Assembly (NCBI GenBank): GCA_001939145.1
Contig: LSRX01000763.1
Coordinates: 178,233 to 242,232 of the forward strand
Direction of reading: 5' to 3'
Source of the DNA: Symbiodinium microadriaticum
Lineage: Eukaryota > Sar > Dinophyceae > Suessiales > Symbiodiniaceae
DNA length: 64,000 bases
The notes under the pieces are model-generated. The model saw only the letters and a program-made list of their open reading frames with translations. It had not been told where the DNA came from and did not search any database. Below are positions 10,061 through 18,772 of the stretch, piece by piece; the first letter of the stretch is position 1, and every line of letters begins with the position of its first letter. Position numbers and translations under genes: made by a program.

Positions 10061-10147
10061 TGTTCTCTACTTAGCACTCGGTTCAGATGCATCGCAAGGT
10101 TGTTTTAAAGTGCACTCCTTTAATGTGTTCAGGAATGTTGGAGTCGC

Positions 10148-10236
10148 AGACATAGGCATGGACATAGACATGGGCATAGACATAGACATAGACGATAGAC
10201 ATAGACATAGACCATAGACATAGATGCAGACATATA
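10148..10236. repeat. ACATAG hexamer minisatellite
   Basis: About 14 units of GACATA/GGCATA/GACATG with small slips (GACGATAGAC, GACCATAGAC). Confidence 0.9.
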
Positions 10237-10346
10237 CACACATGTAAGGCTGATGGACAACCTCCTGCATGACCCGAGAATAGTACGGGATCATAATTCC
10301 CAAAGTGTAGGTATACAGGGTTATGCAGGATTCTGTCCGTCAGCAG

Positions 10347-10485
10347 CAAGGATGTTGAGTCGCTGCGTTCTTCCTTACGTCGCGAGGAGTTAGATCTGGA
10401 TGAGGCCAAGAGGCTGCTGTGGCAGGACTCCGAGACTTCAAAACATGCAACATGCAGGAATAGACCTTATATCCCGACACGACAG
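10347..10485 (+). CDS. Exon island, charged helical protein
   Basis: It opens after CAGCAG and reads KDVESLRSSLRREELDLDEA followed by KRLLWQDSE, then a more polar tail to CAG|GTAGAG. All 46 codons are open. The charge pattern suggests a coiled coil or helical linker. The next island on the same strand (11702) has a similar character and may belong to the same gene. Confidence 0.5.
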
Positions 10486-11701
10486 GTAGAGTAGGTACTC
10501 CACCCCCCCCCCCCCGAATCAAGGAATATACCTTATGTAGGTAACCTTGAACTAGCCCTTTTGGCGTACGATCATCCCTATGTAATCCGAAAGGTTCATT
10601 GTTAGGTCCCCTAAAGTAAGTATCACACCAGGGTTCCCCTTTTATAGTTTAAGGGATATTCGTTAATTACTTTGGGGACATGAATCGAAGGCTTGCGTTT
10701 GTGGAATTCTAGCACTGTAGCAGGTGTTGTTTTGTGAGGCCTTGAGGGTTTGAAAACGGAGTTCTACGGGTCTCATAGCGGCGTTAAGTGTGCCGAGCTC
10801 AGGATTTGGTGTTCGGTTTTTAGGGCCTAGGGTTTGGGGTCAGACATGTCGCTCCCGTTCCACATTTCCTTCGCACTGTGGGCTAAGGTCTCCTCAGACT
10901 TCGGTTTTAAGATTTATTCGTTAAATGGCAACTGCCTGGAGTTTAAGGTGGAAAATTCAGAGATTCTGGGGACCCTGGCGAAGAACTTGAATCGCAGATA
11001 GCAGGGTCCTTTTTCATAAAGACCCCTTCATGTAAAGCCACCCTCCTCAAAACGAAGATAGGGTTTAGGGTTCAGGGTTTCTGGTCTAGGAACGCCCACA
11101 TGTAGTGCAGGATTAAGAAATGCTGGCTGTCTTTCTTCGGCAGCACGCGAACCCGAAACCCTAACGCCTAAACCCTAAACTCCTGAACCTTAAACTATAA
11201 GCCCTAAACCCTATAGCCGCCTAGAGAATCCCATGAATCTTAACTCCAAAACCTCCCAACCCGAAAGCGCCAAGCCTTGAACCCCCAAACCCTAAACAAG
11301 ATCCTCTCTGTGTAATTTAGGGGCCCTTTTGGGGGTTCCTTATTATAATTGCAGTCTAGTATGCCCCAAAACCCTGTTCTAGTTAAAAAGGGCCTCTACA
11401 ATAGTAGAAGTGCCTTTATCAATTCGAAGGGGGCGTCGAGGCATATTATACAACACTGACACAGGGGCTCTAAGGGGATATCCTACCGAAGTTTTGAATT
11501 TGTTTTGGCTGGCCTCGATTCAACACCCTGGACTCCATGCTTTAGGATCGGAGAAACACCCTGAGCCCTTCCTGGACCCCAAAGCACCTGCCGGTTTTAG
11601 GGCCTCCTTAGTATGATTTCCTTCTATAGGTCCTTAAAGAGGTAGGTTCTTTGGGGTCTAAGTAAGCCCTAAACCTGATAGTGGTTTGCGGTTTTGAAAA
11701 G
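10486..11701. other. Mostly non-coding interval
   Basis: It contains a C run at 10503-10515, CCCTAAA repeats at 11155-11310 and unique AT-richer DNA. A short frame at 11410-11616 is open but has no splice context. The family G repeat lies at 11580. Confidence 0.4.
11580..11655. repeat. Repeat family G, copy 1
   Basis: AAAGCACCTGCCGGTTTTAG, then TGATTTCCTTCTATAGGTCC and AGGTAGGTTCTTTGGGGTCT. The second and third parts recur at 35625 and, inverted, at 44868; the first part recurs alone at 31265. Confidence 0.65.
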
Positions 11702-11764
11702 GACGCCTTGGTCGAGCTCCGGGATGCTTTTGAGAAGCGGAGAATCGACGAGCATTACATCGAG
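11702..11764 (+). CDS. Exon island, charged helical peptide
   Basis: It lies between GAAAAG and GTAGGG, phase 0 at both ends, 21 codons. It reads DALVELRDAFEKRRIDEHYI. The following intron starts with a long TTTAGGG run. Confidence 0.55.
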
Positions 11765-12355
11765 GTAGGGCTTAGGGTTCAGGGTTTAGGGTTTAGGGTT
11801 CAGGGTTTAGGGTTTTGGTTCAGGAGGGTGTTTAGGGTGTTTAGGGTGTAGGTTTGTATAGGGTTTGGGGGACAGCGGTGCTTGAGTGCTTGATTGTTCA
11901 GCTGTCCAAGAGTCAACCTTCAACTTTTTGTGTTCTTCCAGTGTCAGTGCGGCGCCGTTCTGGGGGTTTCGGGTTCGTAGGGCTTGGATGTAGGTGCTTG
12001 TTTGCAGAACGGGGCTTTGCAGATTCAGAATCCCTTTCTTTCACAGGGGGGGTGACTTCTTCTGATCACTGGTTCGGCAGGGGTTTCTAGGGTTCCCTAG
12101 GGCTCCAGTTACCTAAAGAGTAGGTTACTTGGGTACATAATATATGTTCAGGAACCCACTTTTTAGGCAATTGGAGCCCCAGGGGTTGGTAGGGTTTAAG
12201 TCTGCCGGCTCTCTGGCTTCGTTTTTTTGGTTTTCCGGATGCACATGGCTTCGCGGCGTCGTTCGTAAGTTATCGGAGCTGTTAAAGGCGAACAGCCTTG
12301 ACGCTGACGCCAAATTATACGCCCCCGCGTTCCACAAGAGTTCACGCATTTTACT

Positions 12356-12443
12356 GTAATACAGGGGCCTTAATAATGAGAATCGGGTAGTATAATAAGG
12401 AACCACCAAAACCCTATTCTAATTATTAAGGCCCCTATATTAC
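12356..12443. repeat. Inverted-repeat family B, copy 2
   Basis: The left end GTAATACAGGGGCCTTAATA and the right end TATTAAGGCCCCTATATTAC are matched. It has a shorter core than the other copies. Confidence 0.8.
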
Positions 12444-12834
12444 ACCTTCTTGGCTACACGAGCTAGGGTCTCTGTTATATTCGGAAGGACCGGGACGCCG
12501 GATTCTACAAGGAGGATGTATACGTCTCCGTGTAGAATCTGACTGACTAGCTCGTCTTGGGTATGGGGTTTTAGGTTACAGCCCAGCTAAAGTCCTTGCA
12601 GTTGCTGACAGTGGCTTACGGACATGAGAGTTTGATCTGACATCAATGCTGTAAGAAGCAGTGCAGCGGGAAATTTCTTAGCCCAAGAGGCGGACTACTT
12701 TTCAGAATCTACAACCTAAACCTCTACACCCGGAGAAAGGCCATGGCACTTTCAAAAAAAGATACTGTACACCCCAAACCCTGCAATGCAGCCTTGATCT
12801 TCGAGTTGGAAAGGGTAACGTAGAGCCCTGGCTC

Positions 12835-13215
12835 CAGCAGCCTGTTCACGCGCGCCGGGTCACCCCCAGCACGTCGGTATTTGCGGTCTTTCGCGTGCTC
12901 GGTAGCCGACAACCTCGCCCCTGCCACTGTTTGCGAGAGGGGGCATGGAGGTGCGCGGGTGGGGGCCTCCAACACATCGGTATTTGCCCATCTCTCGCGG
13001 GCTTCCCATGCCGAAAACCTCGCCCCTGTCGCTGTTTTTTTCGGGTCTCGAAGAAAACGAGGCGGCTTGGTGCGTTTTGCAAGAACTCTCAACTTCTGGA
13101 CCTGCCCAGACACATCTGGAGGCCCGAATCCCATAAACGTGGACAGGCAGCGCTCCAATAGGCGCTTGGCCTGTCTGCATGTTACATTCACTTGCCATGG
13201 GTTCATATGTACAGG
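12835..13215. other. GC-rich block open on both strands, with a 103-bp tandem duplication
   Basis: The TCGGTATTTGC to CTCGCCCCTG section near 12871 is repeated near 12974 in diverged form. Frames of 165 codons (minus, 12724-13221) and 127 codons (plus, 12881-13264) are both open. The 103-bp spacing breaks the frame between repeats, so neither strand can be preferred. It may be an exon, a repeat-derived block or both. Confidence 0.4.
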
Positions 13216-13364
13216 TCTCATCTATCCCGAAACCCAAACCCCTAAACCTAAGCCTAAACCTTAACACCCTAATCCCCTTAAATCCAAAACCCTAAACCGT
13301 ATCCGAAACGGTAACCTCGAAGGTCCTACAAAGCCTTAAACCTGGAACCCTAAAGAATCTCCAG

Positions 13365-13421
13365 ATCTCCAACCTCCCGTTGGTCTTGCTGGACACCGAG
13401 ATGCTGCCAAAGAAGGGACCG
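13365..13421 (+). CDS. Exon island
   Basis: It lies between TCTCCAG and GTATGT, a strong donor, and is 19 codons in phase 0. It reads ISNLPLVLLDTEMLPKKGP. CCCTAAA lies to the left and TTTAGGG to the right. Confidence 0.6.
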
Positions 13422-13581
13422 GTATGTTTAGAAGCGGTTTAGGGTTTAGGGTTGCGGTTTAGGGTTTAGGGTTTGGGGTCGGATTTTGTTTTGCTTGTGA
13501 AGGTTCAGAACTTATCATTTACCCTGGAATTGCGTCATTGTGTTTACATGCCTGAAAAATAGATGCATCCTGAATTCATAG

Positions 13582-13646
13582 AGTGGTGCTGTACGACAAA
13601 GATGCGAAAAGTCAAAAAGGCTCAGCCGCCCCCGCCCCCAACCGTG
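13582..13646 (+). CDS. Exon island, alanine/proline-rich end
   Basis: It lies between TTCATAG and GTAGGC. The best frame reads VVLYDKDAKSQKGSAAPAPN; another open frame ends in a proline run. The phase does not fit directly onto 13421, so intermediate exons or another gene are possible. Confidence 0.4.
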
Positions 13647-15177
13647 GTAGGCATCTAGTGGGTAAGCGAGAGCTGCCGTTGAAGTTCAGGGTTTACCTTA
13701 ACCACCAAAACCTTTCAAGGACCTGAAAGATTAAAAGATCGGAGCCCAGAACGGTAGTCTGTAGAGGCTTCGGGTGGCGTTTAGGCTGGGGGCCCCAGAT
13801 CCCCAAACCTTATCGTAGAAAAGCAAATAGGGCTTAGGTTTAAGGCTTAAAGTTCAGGCTTCACATGTTGGCTTTGACATTTGATGTTTTCAAAACCCAA
13901 AACCCTTTATACCCTTAAACGACCCCAAACAGTTGCACTATTCACCGAAGAGAGCACCTAAAACCTTCCACAACCCTAACCCATAGCCCTAGCCAGAACC
14001 CACTTTGCAAACTTATCTGTGCGTACACAACCATATGAAGCCCTATAACAATGAGAATCGAAGAAGCCAAAACAGTGACACCCAAACCTCTAAGCCATAA
14101 GCCTAAAGAAGAGCACCCTGACAGGACCCAGCCAATCACTCCTGCACTCCTTGGCACAGGACCGCTTGTGGTGTTGCAAGGGCCTTTCGGGGTTCAGAGT
14201 TGAAACATTGTCAGGGTTTTGTAATTCAGACGTAAGGCTTAGAGTGCGTAAGGTGTCGGGGCTTGTGGAGACAATGATCGAAAACTCCTAAGGATCGTCC
14301 GTCCTAACCTCCGGCCCTAACCCTAACCCTGAACCCTAAGCCCTAAACCCTCTAAGCGCTAAGCCCTAAAGCCTAAACCCATTATTGGCCACGAATCACA
14401 AGAGAGGCTTGTGTAGCCAATACACTTGGCCCCCGAAGCTCCCCCGAAACATGACCCTGGAAACCTACACCCCCCCCCCCCCAAAAAAAAAAAAGCCCTA
14501 AACCCAAAACCTTAAGTTGCCTTAGACCATACGCCCTAAATCCTAGACCCCCTTAGCCCTACACCCTTAAGACCTCAACCTTGACCTTGACCCTCGACTC
14601 CCTTCATGCTAACCCCCAAAACCTGCAAGCCCTAAACCCGAAAGAGTTAAACGCGCACCCGCACTAAACAAGAAGTTGTCGAGGCTTGGGGGCCTCTAAA
14701 CCCTAAACCCTAAACCCTAAACCCTAAACCCTATAAACCCTAAACCTCAAACCTTAGCCGTGGCTTGGCCTTCCCCTTCTTGGCTTGGAGACTTCGGATT
14801 TGTTTACAGGTCTTTCCTGTTCAAAACAGTTGTTTACAGGCTTAGGAACCCAGGCAAGTCTGATATAGAAGCTTGAAGGATTACCAGTGTGGGGTTTAGG
14901 CTTTCGGGGGTTTCGAGTTTAGGGTTCAGGGGAGGGCTCCTCCTTAACAGAATCACACAAAACCATACCGCATACCCCAAAACCCTACTCCAATTGCTAA
15001 CGCCACTTCGAAGCCGCTATGAAAGCTTGGTGCAACCCAAAATAGCCTCATCAGCACCCTATCCTTCGCGCCAAACCCTAAACCCTAGACCCGTAAACCT
15101 TTCAACTCCTAAGCCACTTAAACCCCTACACCCAAAACCTTTGAACCAAAATACCGGCCCTTACATATTTCACTGAG
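13647..15177. other. Heptamer-rich non-coding interval
   Basis: CCCTAAA-type repeats are dense at 14300-14380 and 14695-14745. A C run followed by an A run lies at 14470-14494. No exon island is supported. Confidence 0.5.
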
Positions 15178-15251
15178 GAAGAGCTCTCAAAGGTAGAGTC
15201 CAACGAGCAGCAGCCCTCCGCCTCTGTCGCGGTTTTCGGATTGCTTGAAGG
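15178..15251 (+). CDS. Exon island
   Basis: It lies between CACTGAG and GTTCGTG. It reads EELSKVESNEQQPSASVAVF and then GLLE. A polar helix is followed by a hydrophobic strand; the family is not recognised. Confidence 0.45.
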
Positions 15252-16027
15252 GTTCGTGTAAGAGTTCCTTAAATCCTAAACCCTAAACCCTAAACCCTAA
15301 ACTCCAAAACGTTCCTTGAAGGGTTCGTACAAGGGTTCCTTTCAGGCGTCCATAAGGGTTCCTTTGATGAGGGCTGCGGGCTTGCAGGATTTAAGGGTTT
15401 AGTGTGCTTTTTAGATTTAGGGTTTAGGTTTTAGGGTTTACAGGTTAAGGGTTTAGGTTGGCTTTGGCACATAGATTTAGGGTCTATGGGTTTAGGGTTC
15501 ATTGGCGTAGTCGCGCGAGTAGGAGGGCTAGGAACGGTAGAGTTGCAGCTGAGTGGTTCAGGGTTGGCGGTACGGGGGTTTAAGTGTTCCGTTAGGACTG
15601 GGTTCCTTTTTCAGGGGTTTAGGGTTTCGGGTTTTCAGGTTTCCTTTAGAGGGGTCTAGAGGGATCTATCTCCAGCTGTTACCGGTTTCCTAACATACAT
15701 GTCGCCAGAAATTTTGGGTTCGAGACTCTTTGATGTATTTCATCGAGAAACCCTGGATTCTAAACCCCAACACGCGCTTCGGAGTGCAGGCGACGACATA
15801 GGCCCGTAAAAAACAAACTACAGAGATCGTCCCCAGCCACGCGGGCCGCCCTTCCTAAACCCCTAAGCCCTAAACCCTAAACCCCAACTGTCTTATAAAG
15901 GCCTTGCGAGGAAGCACTACTGCGCGCCAACTGGCGTCCGATCAACCAAGCACACCCTGAACCCCAATCCCTAATTTCTTCACCCCCACACAGACCTTAG
16001 ACCCCAAACAGTAAGCCCCAGAGAGGA

Positions 16028-16141
16028 AACTGTCAAAAATCATGGTCCTTCTGGGGAGCCCTGTAAAGTTTTTTTTCTTAGCGCGACACCACCCTATAGT
16101 TTGGGAACCCAAGAGGGACCCTAGTTTTGACAACCACCCAA
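16028..16141. repeat. Inverted-repeat family C, copy 3 (diverged)
   Basis: The right half AAGAGGGACCCTAGTTTTGA with ACCACCC matches family C. The left half is degenerate (ACTGTCAAAAATCATGGTCC). Confidence 0.5.
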
Positions 16142-16269
16142 ATAAACCCCTGCAGCCCTAAACCCTAAACCCTATAAGTTCTATGAGCGCTCAACAATGC
16201 AACCCCCTTAAACCCTACACCCGAAACCACAAACCCCAAACCCGAAAGCCCTACAGACTCTGTGCCTAG

Positions 16270-16328
16270 GCGATCAAAGGACCGCTTGAGCCTTCGGCAA
16301 TGCGCTCGGCGCCGCGGCTGAATCGAGG
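16270..16328 (+). CDS. Weak exon island
   Basis: It lies between GCCTAG and GTTTACGG and reads AIKGPLEPSAMRSAPRLNR. It is short and of ordinary composition, supported mainly by boundary motifs and heptamer polarity. Confidence 0.3.
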
Positions 16329-16339
16329 GTTTACGGGCT

Positions 16340-16446
16340 TAATATAGGGGCCTGAATAATCAGAATAGGGTTTGGGTTACAGAAAACTCTGATTATAATA
16401 AGGAACTCCCAAAACCCTATTCTAATTATTAAGGCCCCTGCATTAC
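16340..16446. repeat. Inverted-repeat family B, copy 3
   Basis: TATAGGGGCCTGAATAATCA on the left and TAATTATTAAGGCCCCTGCA on the right, with AATAAGGAACTCCC in the centre. Confidence 0.8.
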
Positions 16447-16915
16447 ATGGGTTTAGGGTTGTTTTGGGTCTGGGGTTTATTTAAATTGGGGGGGGGTTAA
16501 TTGGAGTTTGGCGTTACAAGGTGGCTTGAGGGTATATAGGGCTTAGTGGCAGTTCCTTGTGCCCGAATAGTTATGAGAAGGTTTGGGGGCACATTGCATG
16601 GTTTTGGGGTTGAGCCTATAGGGTCATACCTTACAGGGTTTCTTGCCTCAGAGTTGAATACAGTTTCGGGTGCTAGGGTGTAGGTTTAGGGCTAATGGTG
16701 GTAAGGTTTAGGATGTAAGGTGTTAGGGCTATTAGTGTGTAGAGCCAGGCTCACGGGTTTAAGTTTGCATGGTTTGGAAATTAGAGTTTCAGACACCGGA
16801 GAGCCCTTGGATAGATCCTTTAAGAGTGTTCTGGGGCAGAGGTAGGGAAGCTTCGACTGTAATTTGGCGTTTTCCACGTTTCTCAATACGAGTGCATGGT
16901 GGGATTCGGGGGCAG

Positions 16916-17027
16916 TCTGACTGGTTCTTAGTAGGGAATTGGGTGGGACGAGCTATTGGGACTACTATAGGGGACCTGAAGGGACTATCATAGCAATCCA
17001 TTCTGCCGTTCCCTACCAAGAACCAGG
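16916..17027. repeat. Terminal-inverted-repeat element resembling family F ends
   Basis: The left end CTGGTTCTTAGTAGGGAA and the right end TTCCCTACCAAGAACCAG match with one mismatch. The CTGGTTCTTGGTAGGG theme resembles the CTGGGTTCTTGTTAAGGG end of family F. It starts CTG-GTTCT and ends CCAG, so it could be spliced. Confidence 0.65.
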
Positions 17028-17046
17028 GACTAGTTGTTGATGTCAG

Positions 17047-17095
17047 TTTGTGTTGGCCTGTGTCATTGGCTTTATTCTCGTTCTTCTGCTGCAAG
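17047..17095 (+). CDS. Exon island, predicted membrane helix
   Basis: It opens after GATGTCAG and reads FVLACVIGFILVLLLQ, a continuous hydrophobic segment of transmembrane type. It ends CAA-G before GCGGGTAG (GC donor). Joining to 17191 keeps the frame open and continues with VSFKLEDVTTGPNLQ. Confidence 0.5.
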
Positions 17096-17190
17096 GCGGG
17101 TAGTTACCGTTGTAGGAGCCTTATGGAAGGTCTATATACCTTATTGTCGCCTTATAGAAGTCCTATATACCCTAAACTCTTGACCTGTAG
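17096..17190 (+). repeat. 95-bp introner-like intron, copy 2
   Basis: It begins GCGGGTAGTTACCGTTGTAG and ends GACCTGTAG. Copies 3 (49100) and 4 (54290) have exactly the same length. Removing it joins 17095 to 17191 in frame. It is a GC-AG intron by sequence. Confidence 0.6.
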
Positions 17191-17233
17191 TTTCCTTCAA
17201 ATTGGAGGACGTGACGACAGGCCCGAATCTCCA
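17191..17233 (+). CDS. Exon island following the 95-bp intron
   Basis: It reads (V)SFKLEDVTTGPNLQ and meets TGA next, so either the exon ends within about 45 bp or this is the C-terminus. Confidence 0.4.
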
Positions 17234-17391
17234 GTGATGCTGAGAAGACACCCAACACAGCATCCTTCCCCCTAAGCCCTACACCCTAAACCCCTAAACT
17301 CTAAACCCAAAACCACAACACCCTAAACCCTTCCCCCCTAAACCCTAAACCCTCCGCCCCTTTAGGGTGCAAGAGAAGTGTGTCCCTGCAG

Positions 17392-17470
17392 GGTGCTGAC
17401 GAAGATTCGTGAGAAGGAGCCGCTGTTGCGTGGATCTCACCCTGAGGGCTCCGAACTTCAGATCATAAAG
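17392..17470 (+). CDS. Exon island, well bounded
   Basis: It lies between CCCTGCAG and GTTTAGGG. It reads VLTKIREKEPLLRGSHPEGS and continues ELQIIK. CCCTAAA repeats precede (17280-17355) and TTTAGGG repeats follow directly at the donor. It is one of the clearest exon islands here. No family is recognised. Confidence 0.6.
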
Positions 17471-17585
17471 GTTTAGGGTTTAGGGTTTAGGGTTTAGCAG
17501 GGGGTTTAGGGTTTAGGGCTTATAGGGGTTTAGGGTTTATAGTTTATAGGGTTTAGGGTTGTAGGGTTCAGGGTCTGAGACTGAG

Positions 17586-17647
17586 CCTTCGCCTTTGGTG
17601 GCGAATCTTCAAGAAGGCTTCCGTCTGAAGCAGGCCCCGGGAAACAC
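17586..17647 (+). CDS. Exon island abutting an inverted-repeat element
   Basis: It opens after ACTGAG and reads PSPLVANLQEGFRLKQAPGN, running into the family B element at 17645. No normal donor is seen. Confidence 0.35.
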
Positions 17648-17793
17648 AGGGGCCCTGATAATAATAAGAAGAAGAATAACAATAATAATGCTATCAATAC
17701 TAATAGTTACAATAGGGTGTTGGGGCCCATTATACCATAATTATAATCAGGAGCCTCCAAAAGCCTATTCTAATTATTTAGGCCCTTACATTG
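17645..17793. repeat. Inverted-repeat family B, copy 4 with triplet insertion
   Basis: It has the family ends (CAGGGGCCCTGATAATAATA and TAATTATTTAGGCCCTTACA) plus an extra AATAATAAGAAGAAGAATAA-type triplet stretch of about 45 bp in the left arm. Confidence 0.7.
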
Positions 17794-18071
17794 AGTAGCG
17801 ATTGCATATCCCTGGCCTTGATCAGATCACAGCAAGGCAGCACTGACAAGAGCAAAAGTTGGGACCGCTTGTATCAGTTTCTGCCTGCTAAAACCCCATC
17901 ACAACAACCTGAGAACGATACTACGGGCCGGAAAGGGTAGGATCCGGATCATACGGACCCCAAACCTAAATTCCAAACTAGACGTTTTCTGAAGTCTCCA
18001 TGGCAGCACTTGTCGCAGGGTGATGCGCGAAGATTTAGGGTTTGCTAAACCCTATGAACCCTAAACCCCAG

Positions 18072-18149
18072 CAGGAGTGCGAGCGGGTGGCCGCCATATT
18101 CCAGGCTAGCGACGTGCGCAGCACGAACGGCCTGAGCATCAAGGAGCGG
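18072..18149 (+). CDS. Exon island, well bounded
   Basis: It lies between ACCCCAG and GTCTGTG, 26 codons, phase 0 at both ends. It reads ECERVAAIFQASDVRSTNGL and then SIKER. The DxxSTNGLxxKE pattern is only loosely EF-hand-like and I do not call it one. The heptamer polarity is as expected. Confidence 0.6.
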
Positions 18150-18249
18150 GTCTGTGTCGGGTTTGGGGTTTAGGAAGTTTAGGGTTTCCAGAGTATTGGG
18201 GCTGTTGTGTCACTGAGCAGTTCTAGTTAAGAGATGATCACGATGGCCA

Positions 18250-18425
18250 TAAACATCACCACCGTCATATGGTTTTGTATACATCCTTTACTACTGTGAA
18301 GTATTCCTCGTGTGCACAAGCATAACAACAATCGTCGTCAGTATCATCATTATGACCAGCAGCTTGATCGCGACAGTCATAATCGTCGTCTTCCTGGTCG
18401 TGGTCATCATTCGGCTGCATCATGG
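18250..18425. repeat. Three-base-periodic tract (ATC/GTC/AAC triplets)
   Basis: A GTC, ATC and AAC-rich periodic sequence with no fixed unit, similar in kind to 5990 and 28553. Confidence 0.5.
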
Positions 18426-18665
18426 TATCGTCGGAGGCCTCAAAAGGTGGAATGAAGCTAGGTAGCATTAAGGATCCCTTATATAGGGAGTGTAGGGGCT
18501 CTTATTCAGGATCACCCCACCTACCTTCTTCCTACCCTCGGACCCCTTGGACATTACACACGTTTAGCAAAGCACGTCTCGAGTTACAGACGCAGTGATG
18601 ACATCGAAGGTTACAAGGGAGAAGCTGCCGGTTTGCCAGGAAAAACCAGCTGCAACTCATGTAAT

Positions 18666-18772
18666 TAATGTAGAAGCCTGAATAATTACGACTGACTTCA
18701 GATTTCCTTATGATACGTATAATACAACAATAGAACCCCAAACCCTATTCTAACTATTAAGGCCCCTACACT
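18666..18772. repeat. Inverted-repeat family B, copy 5 (decayed left arm)
   Basis: The right arm CCCTATTCTAACTATTAAGG with CCCCTACA is intact; the left arm GTAGAAGCCTGAATAATTA is diverged. Confidence 0.6.

Noticed and set aside
9592-10108. Several frames of 70-127 codons on both strands
   Set aside because: They are translations of (CATA)n, (TA)n and (CA)n microsatellites, giving only Tyr/Met/Cys/Val or Thr/His/Ile.
18072-18149. EF-hand loop in DVRSTNGLSIKE
   Set aside because: The glycine is at position 7 and the ligand positions do not fit a canonical loop; left as an unknown exon.
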